In this document: in pieces, positions 24,016 to 35,800 of the stretch
Layout: the number at the start of each line of letters is the position of its first letter
How positions within the stretch are numbered: position 1 is the stretch's first letter
DNA from: Epiperipatus broadwayi
Taxonomy: Eukaryota; Onychophora; Udeonychophora; Euonychophora; Peripatidae
NCBI GenBank assembly: GCA_028023455.1
Contig: JAQFVV010000017.1
Span: forward strand, 4,990,098-5,054,097
Length of the DNA stretch: 64,000 bases
Direction: 5' to 3'
Made by a program: the position numbers and the translations under genes
Notes under the pieces: generated by a model
What the model was told of the DNA's origin: nothing
The model's database searches: none
The model's input: only the letters and a program-made list of their open reading frames with translations

Positions 24016-24624
24016 TAAGTCATATATGTATATATCCAAAACCTATGAAATATTTGAAATAATATTCTGAGCTGTATCAAAGTATTTGGTGAGCATCTTA
24101 GATTAAGTTAATAATTCTAGTGTATGACAGGCTAAGTTTGAATTGATGAGCCCTTGTTTTACCCTGACCACCGGGACCGAGGAAAAACAATGACCATTAG
24201 TAACATCAGGAGCGTTGGTTGGATCATGGAGGTTTTGGAGCACTGGCAAATAAGTTAAAGCTTAGTACTGTTCAGTGACTACCATATCCCTAACATTCTG
24301 GGTTTGAAGTACTTTTGCTAGGTCTGTGAATCTTGTTGGCTGATCACACGATTCTGACCATTACACTACAAAACACAATATTTAGTCAATGAAAGGATGT
24401 TCAACATGTTGCAATTGTCACACCATGTAATTCATTTCAAATATTTTTGTGAGAGTTTCATTTTCTATTGACAGTTTTTTACTATTCTCTTGGATGGCGT
24501 GCAAAAAAGATTATAGATAAATCTTTAAGTTATAAAATTATATTTACAAATTAAATGCTAGATCATTTCTTTTCCTTTATTACACATTTGATTCTATTAA
24601 CATTAGAAGTTGCCAATTGTTAAA
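24016..24624. other. Unassigned, partly less AT-rich
   Basis: 24140-24390 has more G+C (accctgaccaccgggaccgag) and a minus-strand tagtgtaatggtcagaatc that resembles a tRNA D-arm / A box, but no matching B box. Not assignable. Confidence 0.4.
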
Positions 24625-25065
24625 GACTAACTTACCTCCAACTAATGGACTAGTCCAGATTCCATCTTATCTTGACTGAATTGAGCATCAATCACTGCAG
24701 ACCAACAGATATATGAATAGATAAGATACATCCAATAGCAGAAAAGGTCAAAGTTGATGTTGCTCAGTGAATCCAAATTCTTTCATTATGGAAGGGGGTC
24801 TGGCTATACCATTTGGAGATAAAGTCAGACAACAATGAATTAATGTCAGAAGTGAATGGCAACATGCAGTTATTACTATATGGCTAAAACAATGAGTCAA
24901 GTTGATGCTAAAATCTGGAAGCTTCTAGAATGTAAAACAAACATAAGACAAGCTGTCACAAAATATCTAGAAATGTTAGGTAAACCTAGAAGAGTATTTG
25001 AAATCTTTTCCTTCAGTAGTTGCCAGGCAACCAAACATTATACCCAGCCAACATATTATGTGTAG
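24625..25065 (+). repeat. Dispersed repeat, family I, copy 2
   Basis: Collinear with 18365-18840 (aatggactagtccagattcc, cactgcagacca, gctgtcacaaaatatctaga, gtagttgccaggcaacc). Non-coding. Confidence 0.75.
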
Positions 25066-25144
25066 CATGCATAATTGTATATATTTATAAATATATTGTA
25101 TATAAGCTAAATAAAATATTTAATTGTATTTATATATATTAAAA

Positions 25145-25250
25145 AATTTTATCATCTCCTCATATACACTTTAATGCAAATTTTATATAATTCCTTCTTT
25201 ATTTTGCTTACAGTTTTGACCAACTTGCAGTCTTCATCAGAACTCTCTCT
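25145..25250 (-). mobile_element. Family G fragment with degenerate hammerhead-like core
   Basis: Minus strand CTGATGA (25234-25240), AGACTGCAAGTTGGTC with a GACT/GGTC stem, then AAAAC where GAAAC is expected, and TGTA. Begins with the family end catatacactttaatgc. Confidence 0.55.
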
Positions 25251-25559
25251 ATAACCTTCACTTCTCTCTCTACAACTATACAAGTCTGTGTTTATTACAT
25301 TCATATATGAACACAACAGTCAGAACGGTTTCCTCTCATGAGCTCAACAGACTCACTACTTCTCTCCACTAAGGCTGGAACTTTAAATAACAAAGTTTTA
25401 CCCCAATGGGTTGTTTTTATCTTTGTCATTAATTGCAAAAAAGTGACAGCTAACATTATTAACATGTTAGTAAAAATTAAAGAATCCAATGTCAGTGGTT
25501 GTTGATTTACTATAAAAAGGAAATTTGGAAGATAAATTTTTTCTCTTACAGCAAAAAAA

Positions 25560-26335
25560 AAAAAAAAATCAAAATGAATAAAATTGGTTCATTAGAAGAG
25601 TGTGATGTGCCATATCCTAAAATTTTGCCAATCTTCATAGATCAAGTGCTTTTCTATATGCAAGCTAATCAAATTAAAAGGTCTAACTTAAAATGAGGCT
25701 AATTTTTTTGACTATCTGTTGTTCTCGAGATCTTATGATTATAAGCAGCTCCAATACATCTGGCTGAGTTCGATTTTAATAATGCACTAACTCTACTGTC
25801 AATTTTTTTCTGCCTGATACTCCTAATGATAATGCAGAGATATCACTTAAATCTCTATATACAAGGGGGGAGGAGTGAGCGAATTTATCACTAAGCACAG
25901 GAAGTTTGCATTTAGCTCATTTCATTTGATGGAATAAAATATCATAATCTTAGAAACAAGCTGTTGATGGATCCTGATATCACATTTGAGTCGACTGTCT
26001 CTCAAGTAACTTTAGTTGAGTCAGCAATGAGTCAAACAGGTCTATTGAAGCAAATGGACTATAGTTTTAAAATTGTCAATCAGAAAACGATTAAATGAAT
26101 ACCCAGCTGACAATGGTAAAAACTGCCTGAATAAATTGGTAAAAGCAAGTGAAAAACTTTGCAGTAACTGTGGTAAACCAAAACATGTGCATATAGATTG
26201 TAAGCACGTTGGTCCCATAGAAGTTGTTTGTTTAAAAAGGAAAAAATTTAAGTCATTAACACTTTTTGTTTTAATTACTAAATACAGCAAATGGAATACA
26301 TTGTCACCTGCCATATCCTACAATATATTTTAGTA
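25560..26335 (+). pseudogene. Ty3/Gypsy-like Gag remnant with zinc knuckle
   Basis: Scattered frames carry Gag-like sequence. RNKLLMDPDITFESTVSQV then TLVESAMSQTG (from about 25950) resembles the C-terminal part of a Gypsy-type capsid. Downstream, in a different frame, CSNCGKPKHVHIDC (from 26163) is a CCHC zinc knuckle of spacing C-x2-C-x4-H-x4-C. Stops and frameshifts separate the pieces. No protease or reverse transcriptase follows; a SINE C copy interrupts at 26352. Confidence 0.7.
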
Positions 26336-26351
26336 GTAGATATCTGACAAA

Positions 26352-26430
26352 GCATTGGGGTCGAGAGGTCAGCGACGGCTGCTTTACAAGCAGTCGTCCT
26401 GGGTTAGTGGGTTCGCTTCCCGGCTGATGG
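26352..26430 (+). mobile_element. Class-II-tRNA SINE (family C)
   Basis: Same 80-nt fold with one base deleted: D stem GTCG/CGAC, anticodon stem GCTGC/GCAGT, loop TTTACAA. The final acceptor base is changed (ctgatgg). It lies directly after the Gag remnant. Confidence 0.8.
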
Positions 26431-28444
26431 TATGACACATGAGAAAAAGAAAAAGTTAATTTGTGTCGTATTTAATCATTTATCTTGTGTTTTACTTCTC
26501 ATCATCAAATACAAAGAAATGTGCAACCATTGACTTCATCTTCAGAGTATGGAGATTATCGATTAGTCATTCCTTGATGCTACAATATTTTCCATTTATT
26601 TTTTAGACCTCAATATAATTGAAATATAAATAAATGTTAGGCTTACATTTTTAAGTTCTTATTGTTAATTAAGACGAAATTTAAAAATCTAATAAATCAA
26701 GTTTTTAATTATGTATATATAAGCATACGTACACACACGCAAGCATATATAATCACAACCACACTCGGCGGACTTAATATTAACTTTTTAAAAACAGCTA
26801 CACAGTCACAAACAAAGGTCAATAAATTATACCCACGCGCGCATATATATATACTCAAAACAAACGATTTTTAAATACATTTAAATTTTCAAAAATAAAT
26901 ATACAAATCCAAACAAAAAGAAAAAAAAATTATAAATTACAACTGACTATCTCTAATCTCCCAGATTTGTTTAAAATCTTAATCTTCTGGGAATCTAGAT
27001 ATAAGCAAATGTAAATATTAGCATAAAATATGACAACTCCTAGCATTAAAAAAATAGGAGTTTTATGTCAGAGGATTATTTTTTACAATAAATAAATTGA
27101 CTACCAAAACATGCTGTCATCTTATTTAAAATAGTCATTAGCACCGGTCTTCTGTTTTTCTGCCTGGCCTGATCTATTCCAAACCAAAATGACACTCAAC
27201 AGATGTCAGGTGTTGACAAATTATAATAAATAAACAACTACTCAAGGTTCTCTTGTTACACAACTAAGAGAAAAACAGAAAGTTCTCTTCTGAGTGATGG
27301 CAACCCAAGCTCAATCTAGAAAAAGGCCATCTTGTGGCAAATACCTAAAATACCAGACGTCAGTTGCCTGTATTAAGTCAAACAGAAAAACTGACAAAAT
27401 GCTAAGAATACTAGGTAGATGAAAAATGATTCAACTTAAATCAAGGTTTTAGTAAAAAATCTTTTTTTAAAAAAAAAAAACTCTCATTTATAAAGCAAAG
27501 TCAATAAATTTGTTAATTTGATGAAAGCTAATTTTAATTTAAAATAATAATAATTCTTAAAAAAGAAATAAACACCAATAAAATGAAGGTAAAATCGAAG
27601 AGTCAAGCAAAGTGATGAATATTTTGCTTTTATAACTGTCAGATTAATTTAAACAGTAAAAACGAATTAGACAGAACATTGTAAATAGAAAGAAAAAAAG
27701 GTAACTGAGGCAAATAAAAAATTAAACATGAAAAATGTAAACCACTGCACGATATCAAAGAAATAGGAGACTGGCTAAGAATACCAAATGATTACTAATT
27801 TTCTTGAGAAAAGCTGACTATAAATGGAGGAAAAAAGAGACTAAAAACAAAAAAAATCAAAAGCAATAGCTGATTGCTATTACGAATGAATATATCTTTT
27901 TATATAAACCTTTATTTAATCGTGTAATAGTCCACCCTGAAATCAAATGATGCGTGAATACCGACGTAGTATTTTACCAGATAATACGTTTCATTTCAAT
28001 TAACTAGACTGAATTTTTCCTTCCCCTCCCCCCTTAAGTTTAAAATTTATTCAGAAACTTATTGCTCTCCAAAATGCTATCACATCTATTAAGATATCTA
28101 GGTATGTACATCTGATTTATAAAAAAGATCTATGCAAGATAATTACGTTTACTCAATAAATATTGTCATCTTATTGTAATGTCTTTTGTTTACATATTTG
28201 TGATCAGTGAATATAAAAATACTGATAATCCATTTTTTCAACATAATTATTATTTTATGATAAGCATTTAATTCATTTTACCATAAACTTTATTAATATA
28301 TAAATATTTCATATTACAATTTTGTTTTTTTTCCTTTATCATATCATCTAATTCGACAGTTTCTGCCTTTTTTTAATCAGGAAATTTTTCTTCTTAATTT
28401 TAAAAAAATATAGCATGCTGGTAATATTTACTTTATTATAAATT
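26431..28444. other. Long AT-rich stretch, nothing recognised
   Basis: No repeat family or coding signal seen on either strand. Confidence 0.5.
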
Positions 28445-28565
28445 ATTTACAAATATCACCAACCCACCACTTCCTTTATTTTCCTGTAATATTTTATATG
28501 AATACAATTTGTCCATCTTACTACAAACACTGGTGTTTCAGCCATCCTGCAGTCTTCATCAGAAC
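28445..28565 (-). mobile_element. Family G fragment with hammerhead-like core
   Basis: Minus strand CTGATGA (28556-28562), AGACTGCAGGATGGCT, GAAAC (28535-28539). Here the helix III strand can pair ACAC/GTGT with a 2-nt loop. Helix II is weak. Confidence 0.5.
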
Positions 28566-28845
28566 TATAATATAGTAACAAATAAAATAAATAGACAATA
28601 GAAAATCAAATAAAAAATGTAATCAAATAAGATTTTAAAAATAAATAAAATAAAATACAACAAAACATAATAGAGTTAAAATAAATTAAATGTGCCATAG
28701 TGAAATTAAATAAAATAATCCAGATAATATAAAATAAAATATACAACATTAAAATTAAAATATAAAATAAACTGAAATATAAATTTTATTGTTTACATTT
28801 TTATTTGTTTTTATTATATTATTTATACAGTTATATTAAACCACT

Positions 28846-29090
28846 AAACATTACATGATCACCATTTCTTATGCTTGCTCACAACTGTTATTAAAACAGG
28901 CAAAACTTTCCATATAGTATTGCCACTCAGTGCAAGCCAAAGTAATCAATGGATGCCAGAAGGATTGTGCATAAAATCCCTATCTAGTGCCTACTCATCC
29001 AATATCCCCAGACTAGTTTCTAGCTGGCCACAAGCTAGAAACTAGTCTGGGGATATTGGATGAGTAGGCACTAGATAATGATTTTATGAA
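28846..29090. mobile_element. Family A palindrome with collapsed centre
   Basis: Left half in minus orientation from the end ttaaaccactaaacattac, and a right half starting gctagaaactagtctgggga. Around 29000-29080 the two ribozyme 3' halves face each other (tactcatccaatatcccc ... ggggatattggatgagta), and both CTGATGA segments are deleted. It shows that the loop can be lost by deletion between arms. Confidence 0.8.
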
Positions 29091-30959
29091 AAAGTTTTGA
29101 TGAAAATTTGAGCATACTTTTAATACCTTTATATTGGACTTATCTATTTCAACAAAGGATCACTTATGAGAAGTCCAAGCAATATCATCAACAGAGATTA
29201 ACTTTCTACATTCTGTTTTTGGAATATCAGTGAATATAATAAATAAAGTGAGAGAACTACATCTTGTGATAGATAGATCTATAAAATTTTGTGTCTAGTG
29301 CAATTATCATTCAGTATTACTAAATTTTTCTTTACTTATGTATTTTCTGTCACTTCTTGTCCACCATTTTGTTTTAAGTTATAGTTATAATTATACAGTT
29401 TCATGGGGCTACAACTGGCAATAAAATAAAAAATGTTTGTTTATTTTTATTTGTATTTGTATTTTGTTTTAATTATAATATTTATCTTTAATGCTAATTC
29501 TAAACCCTAACTTGTGAAATTATAATTATTTTATAACTTAAAACAAAATGGCTGACAAGAAGCAGTCAGACTGAAAATACATAAGTACCAATTTTTCTAA
29601 TGGAGAGCATTTTGTCAAGTAAAATAATGGCTTTTTTGCAATTAAACTTTTAAAGAATTTTAGAAATCCATTTTTCCCAACAAAATCATAAATTGAAGTT
29701 AGACTAATAAAGGGGTGCTTGTCTTATAGATAAAGATTCCATTGGATGGTGCCATTTTCAAGCTAAAACTATAAAATATGACCATTCCCGGGCCGTTGAT
29801 TATAATAATTTTGCTGTGCTTTTTTGTAATGCGAACATAAAAACAAAACAAAATCATCTTTTATAAATATTATTTTTTATTAATGTATACCATTTAAATG
29901 ATAATAATAAATGTAAAATAAAATCAACAAATTACAATTTGATTCGTGTTTTTTCTATCGTATATTTTTTTAATTGTGTTACGGCTTTTTTTTATCAATT
30001 TTCTATGGGATATTTTTTTACTTGTGTTACAACTTTTTTTGTTGTTGTTGTTTAACTAAAAAATAATAATCGTAATAAAAAGTAAAATTTCTTAGTCTAT
30101 TTTTTATTTTTTTAATCTTCGTTTTACATTTCTTTTTTTTTTTTACAGACAAAGAGATATTACGGCTATTTTTTACTTGAAATAGAATGACAATAAAAAG
30201 TAAAAGTTGTTACTGTTAGTTTTAGGGTTAGTTTTAGGGTTAGTTTTAGAGTTAGTGTTCTGTTGTTTGTAATGCTAAAATAAAAAAATTCAAAATCGTA
30301 ACCGTACTCGGACAAAATAAAGAAAGTCAAACTTTTTTAAACAACAACAAACACATATAAATGTCTTCTTTACTTACTAAACATGTTTATAATATTTGCT
30401 TTTTATGAAATTTACAAAAAAACGTGTATATTTGTACTTTTCTTACTGGATATTTTTTTTGGTACCGCTCTTTTTTACTTCAAAAATATACACACGGTGT
30501 CTCATGGAATGTTACGAACAGTATGTTACTTGACACGTTACCTAATTGCAACTCACTAAAAACATAGATATTTAACATTTTCCCAATTAAAACTTCAATA
30601 CAGTATGTTGTAAAAAGTCTTAGAATTGTTACTTTAAAAAATCTGAACTTTTCAATACTTTAAAATAAAAAAAAATCCAATGTAAACAACATTTCCATCC
30701 AATTCAAATACAAACTCTCTCATCAAGCTGTAACTATTTTATAAACTGTGCAAATTCGGAAAATGTAATTGTTGTGATGCGACATACATGCTGTACTGCG
30801 ATGCGACATAGCAGCCTGCATTCTGTAGCACAACAAAAAAGTTGTATTATAGAAAACGCGGGTTCGAATGTGTCAGCTGCAGAAACAGCATTTTTATGTG
30901 TTTTAGCATGAAAACTGCGCCATAGAGCAGCGTCTTTAGCTATAAGATGAGTACCAATA
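29091..30959. other. AT-rich stretch, no gene seen
   Basis: 30205-30255 has a short repeat gttagttttaggg (about three copies, telomere-like but not telomeric). 30770-30870 is less AT-rich, with gcgggttcgaatgtg resembling a B box but no A box. Confidence 0.5.
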
Positions 30960-32137
30960 AAGGTAAAACAGGTGTTAATTTATTTTGAAAGCCTTTTTAA
31001 ATATGAATGGTTAATGATAAACCTTGTTCGCTATAGCTTCTTCCTGATCTAAACCCAGCTTCTTCTATAGATAGAAAGCTCTCACCTATCAGCAAAATTC
31101 TTATTAATATAGTTCTTTCAAAAAGTTTGTAAAAATACATAACAATATACTGATGTAATATTTACTGAGGCTATAACCTCGATAATAAGCGTATAAAATG
31201 CGATAGTAGGGACCTCTACAGGTGTTTTAACCACAAGCTTATGCTATGGAAGAAAAGAGGGGAACCCTTCTTTACTTCAACCTACTTTCTATTTAAATAG
31301 GTGAAGCTGAAGTGGTTAGATCTACTATCGCATTTTATACGCATATTATCGAGGTTATAGCCTCAGTAAATATTACTTACATAATCAATGTGCATTTAAT
31401 AAATTTATAATTACAATATACTGATGATAATTTTTTGAATTATTGCTAGTTTTATTTAGTTTTAAGACTGCTATAAATTTATTTTTAGTCAAATTTTTGA
31501 AATAGTTTTTATGAATAATGTTATTGAAGTTTTGCAAACCATGTATGAAACTCTGGAACTGTACTGTCTGGTCCTGGAACTTTTATTGTTTAAAACAATT
31601 CAGGGAACCTTCAAGATGATCAACATGTACTAGCTACATCGGATTGATATTAGTGGAACTCTGTGAGAAGAAAGCTTATAATTCTAACCTAATGCTACTT
31701 TTCTTATTCTAGCAATTTTGAATTTAGAACTCTGATATACAAGAAACCTTATTAGCCATGACATTTTTAGTAGTTCTTTTAGAACTATTTTCTACTAAGA
31801 TTATTCAAAATTGATCAATCCTTTCAATTAGATCTTGTAAAGATTTGGTTTTCCATGATTTCTCTCCATTTTTTTTTTGACACCATCCAATAATTTTACA
31901 AGTTTTTCGGAAATGTTTGAACTTTTGGTAGACAAAAATTGCTATAAGGACCACTACTGATTTTATTCTAATCCAAATGAAGGACGTTTTGGAAAATGCT
32001 GTTATGAATTTGGTAAACTTATCATAACAAAAGGAAATTAGAGATATTTTACTAGTATTTTGGTCAAGATATCTAGTATATTGACTCCAGTTAGTTGTCA
32101 TTAAATTCCATCTTGAAACAGAATAACTTTCAACCAT
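30960..32137 (-). pseudogene. Jockey-like LINE remnant split by a family E element
   Basis: Minus strand order: RWNLMTTNWSQYTRYLD and YDKFTKFITAFSKTS (linker between endonuclease and reverse transcriptase, near 32110-31980); IKVPGPDSTVPEF (GPD motif, near 31580); then, after the family E insertion, YKLFERTILIRI, EEAGFRSGRSYSEQ and GLSLTIHI (31120-31000). This order matches the YRPISL / AGFRxGRSCTDQ region of Jockey-type reverse transcriptases. There are multiple stops. The linker part is open for 110 residues from 32137. Confidence 0.8.
31140..31420. mobile_element. Family E foldback inserted in the LINE remnant
   Basis: Arms atgtaatatttactgaggct ... gcgatagtagggacctctac and ctactatcgcattttatacg ... 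cctcagtaaatattactta. The arm variants (cgataataagcgtat and its complement) are private to this copy. It separates two adjacent reverse-transcriptase segments. Confidence 0.8.
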
Positions 32138-32612
32138 AGGAATATGGATTTTAAAAATGATTAGATATATTTTGTTATTTATGGTAGAAAGGATCCAATA
32201 TTAGTAGATATCAGATAATGATGAACTATTGAGTTTCTATTTTCCACTTGTCAAATAAAAACTTCTTCATTTGGTGTAGTAAACTAGCTGAATCTTGTTT
32301 AAATCCATCCATTCTAAAACTTACCAAACTTCTTGATCTTCATTTATATATCCTCAAAAAATATGATGAGAATTGAATTATCTATATATATAGAAGATGT
32401 AGGAAGATTTGAAGAAGAAAGTAGAGCCAATTTGTATTGGAAGATTTATAAATATTTCATACATAAACAATTAGCTATCTGAAGAACAATTGCAATACTG
32501 TATAAACTATTATTTATTTAACAAGATATCTTGAAACAAAAGAATCAGTACCATGTTTTAGAGTGCATGCTATCAATAATCAAAATAAATTCAGGCATTT
32601 TAAGGATTGATT
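32138..32612. other. Nothing recognised
   Basis: AT-rich with short motifless frames. It may be more of the decayed LINE upstream region. Confidence 0.4.
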
Positions 32613-33510
32613 ATATCTCATGATCACCATTTCATATGCTTACACATGCTGTAAATAAGAGTACCAAACTTTCCTTAGAGTAGTGCTACCAAGTGCAAAC
32701 CTTCATAATCAATAGATGAAGGAAGGTTTGTGCATAAAATCCCTATCTAATGCATACTTTCCAACATCCCCAGACTAGTTTTTAGCTTGTGGCTTTCATC
32801 AGTGAAGCGCCTTGGATTTGAAAGCACTGTACTTAGATCATATGATCTAATACAGCCTCCAGCAGTCACTTACTTATTTGTTTAATTATAAAGCCATAAT
32901 GTTTCCAACCCAATCTCATTTGCTTGTATAGTCATATAAATCTGATCTCAATTCAGCATCTATACATTTTGGTGTCTTTAGTTTACATAATCACCATTAT
33001 TCTATGGGCAGTATAGATATAAAACTATCGTACCAAACTCTCCATACATTAGTGCCACCAAGTGGTTTTATACCCATTCTCCCCATAGGATAATGGTGAC
33101 TATGGTTTTTGAAAAACCAAATCCAAATGTATAGATGCTGAACTGAGTTTATATCTATATGACCATACAAGCAACTGAGATTGGGTTGCAAACATTATGG
33201 TGCTTTTATCTTGGGATACTAGCTTTATATTTAAACAAATAGATAAAGGTGTTTGCAGGAGGATTGCATTAGACCCTAGGATCTAGGTGCAGTGCTCTCA
33301 AATCCAAGACTCTTCATTGATAAAAGCCACAATCAAGAAACTAATCTGGGAATGTTGGATGAGTAAACACTAGATAGGGTTTTTTGGTCAACCCCCTTAC
33401 ATCCATTGACTAGGAAGACTTGCACTTGGTGGCACTATTGTATGGAGAGTTTGGTACTCTTATTAACAGGATGTGAAATGATGATTATGTGGTGTTTTAA
33501 TAGTTTTATA
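32613..33510. mobile_element. Family A long palindrome, two dead hammerheads
   Basis: A minus copy (32613 to about 33000) faces a plus copy (about 33010-33510), with arms of about 400 bp. The minus ribozyme (CTGATGA at 32795-32801) has AAAAC for GAAAC. The plus one has TTGATAA for CTGATGA and AATC for AGTC. Both cores are broken at invariant positions, although helix II remains recognisable in both. Confidence 0.8.
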
Positions 33511-33870
33511 CCAGCCTGCCTGTTGGTTAATGGTAACTATGGTTTTTGAAAAACCAAAGACACCAATGTATAGACACTGAACTGGGTTCAGATCTATATG
33601 ACTATACAAGTAAATGAGCCTGGATTGGAAACATTATAGGGTTTTCAACTTAGGGTCTGGAGGGTTGCATTAGATCCCAAGATTTAGGTGCAGTGCTCTC
33701 AAATCCAAGGCAATTCACTTAAGAATGCCACAAGCTATTAACTAATCTAGGGGTGTTGGATTAGTATGCACTAGATATGGATTTTATGCACAAACCTTCC
33801 TGCATCCATTAATTATGAAGACTTGCACTTGGTGGCACTACTGTATGGAGAGTTTGATATTCTTATTGAT
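33511..33870 (+). mobile_element. Family A degenerate copy
   Basis: Carries accagcctgcctgttgg, gggttcagatctatatgac, a decayed core (CTTAAGA, TTAAC) and the arm acttggtggcactactgtat. Probably a third unit of the preceding array. Confidence 0.75.
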
Positions 33871-33879
33871 ATTTGTAAC

Positions 33880-33965
33880 ATACTGATTATGTAGGGTATA
33901 TGTGCTCATATACCCTATATACTACATATATAGACACAGGTATATAATAAGCCTGTGTGTTTCAG
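33880..33965 (+). mobile_element. Family D tail fragment
   Basis: Gtgctcatataccctatata ... aagcctgtgtgtttcag matches 15165-15225 and 51595-51666. No ribozyme. Confidence 0.65.
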
Positions 33966-34454
33966 TTAATATACTGATTATAAATAAACAACAAATTAAA
34001 ACTTTAAAAATATTTTACTGAAAATACAAAAAAAAAAATTAATAAAGGAAAAACATTTTATTAATTCAAAGTGGTAATTAATATAAAGTATTAAATGTAT
34101 TTTTCTCGATATTCTTTTAAATTTTGATTTATTTGTGAACAACTAAATTCTAATGTCAGGAATGCTGATCAACTTATATCTGCATTTTGTTTTTATTAGA
34201 CAGAAATATCTGGTACTAATGACAACAAACACTAAACGTTTTCAAAAATAAATTTGGATATCCTTTTTTTAAGTCTCACCAAATTCTTTTAATAAAATTT
34301 AATTATAGCTGTATTATGTCAGGACAATAAGATTTCATATTTCGAATTAAGTAAATCCTCTGGTTATTCTTTACCAATGAAAAGACTGAAAATTCAAATT
34401 ATTGTCATGTATTAGTAAAAGAAAGTATTTATTTAATACTGCAATTATTAAACT
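33966..34454. other. Nothing recognised
   Basis: AT-rich, no feature supported. Confidence 0.5.
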
Positions 34455-34850
34455 AAAACATCACATGATCACCATTTTAATACTTTATGTAGGCATAAGA
34501 TATTGTGGTCATGTGATGTTTTAGTGATTTAAGGATTATGGTGACTATGATTATTACAAAATCAAAGATGCATCAATTTATAGATACTGAACTGGGTTCA
34601 AACCTATATAACTATACAATTGAAGGATCTTAGACTGAAAATATTATTGTGCTTTTATTTTGGACTCATATTTTTATAATTAACTAAAAAGATGGTATTA
34701 GATCCAAAATATCCAATTGCTGTGGTAATGAAAGTCACAAGCTAGAGACTAGTCGGAGGATATTGGATGAGTAAGCACTAGATAAGGATATTGATGTATA
34801 AACATTCTAACATTCATTGATTACTCTGGCTAGCACTAGGTGGTATTACT
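34455..34850 (+). mobile_element. Family A degenerate copy
   Basis: Both family ends lie close together (catcacatgatcaccattt at 34460, ggtcatgtgatgttttagtg at 34503). They are followed by gatccaaaatatccaatt, a broken core (TAATGA, GAGAC) and tagtcggaggatattggatg. Confidence 0.75.
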
Positions 34851-35254
34851 GTATTGTGACAACTGCTACTGTTTGAATTGCAGGTATTTTCAAATAACAA
34901 AACTATATTATCTTCCTCGGCATAGTCTGATAATGTATGTTCATAATAATGATTATAATTTATTTTTTATGTGAAAAATATTTATAATTGGACTTTGATG
35001 GGAACGAGAAACATTACATTTTGTGAATATATCTACCAAGCAAGAAATATGTGTCAACAATAAAACTTTCTAAAGTTTTCTACTAATAAAAATTTGCCAT
35101 TGTGTAGGAACACATTAAGTTCTTCTTTTAATTCAACAATAAATCTGATAAAACCTCTGTCAAATAATAATCATACAATTTCGGTATGTACCAGAAAGAA
35201 ATGTATGGATGTTGAATGCCCATATTTATTTTCCCACATAATTTTGAATAATAT
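34851..35254. other. Nothing recognised
   Basis: No motif in the short frame starting at 35094, which overlaps the foldback element at its end. Confidence 0.4.
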
Positions 35255-35640
35255 TAATATCATCTATGTTCTTTTTACAATGCTTTTCTACAACCCACTA
35301 TTGACAGTTTCAATTGTGCCAACAATCATCTTCAGAATTATTTTTACAATAAAAATGGTGGTTATCTATGTTCTTTATTACTTTTTACAAAGTTTTTTTC
35401 CAACCCACTATTGACAGTTTCGATTGCCCAGCAATCTTCTTCAGAATTATTTTTATGATAAAAATGGCTGTCTCTCTATAAAAATGGTGGTTCCTCTTAT
35501 AGAAAAACCACCATTTTTATAGTAAAAATAATTCTGAAGAAGATTGCTAGGACAATCGAAACTGTCAATAGTGGGTTGTAAAAATGCATTGTAAAAAGTA
35601 ATAAAGAACATAGATGATATTAATATTATATGGATTTGGG
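35255..35640. mobile_element. Family F foldback with three hammerhead-like cores
   Basis: Two minus-strand units (35285-35345, 35400-35455) and one plus-strand unit (35520-35580). Each has CTGAAGA (complement at 35329-35335 and 35438-35444; direct at 35534-35540), an extra A or T, helix II GATTG/CAATC (one copy GATTG/CAATT), GAAAC and TGTC, then aatagtgggttg. The second and third units are inverted around ggtttttctataagaggaac. Helix I beyond AAT/ATT is not convincing. Confidence 0.7.
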
Positions 35641-35800
35641 AATGCGGTAAGAAAGATAAAGTTATAATTTTGAATAATTTTGTATTTAAAGGTATTGTTT
35701 TCACAAAGTTAACCATTTCTATTGTTTTATATAAAGTATATTTTAAAAGATAAGATATAATTTGAGCAACCATTGTATATGTACTCTTCACATTTTAACA

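Noticed and set aside
30205-30255. Telomeric repeat
   Set aside because: Unit is gttagttttaggg, only about three copies; not TTAGGG.
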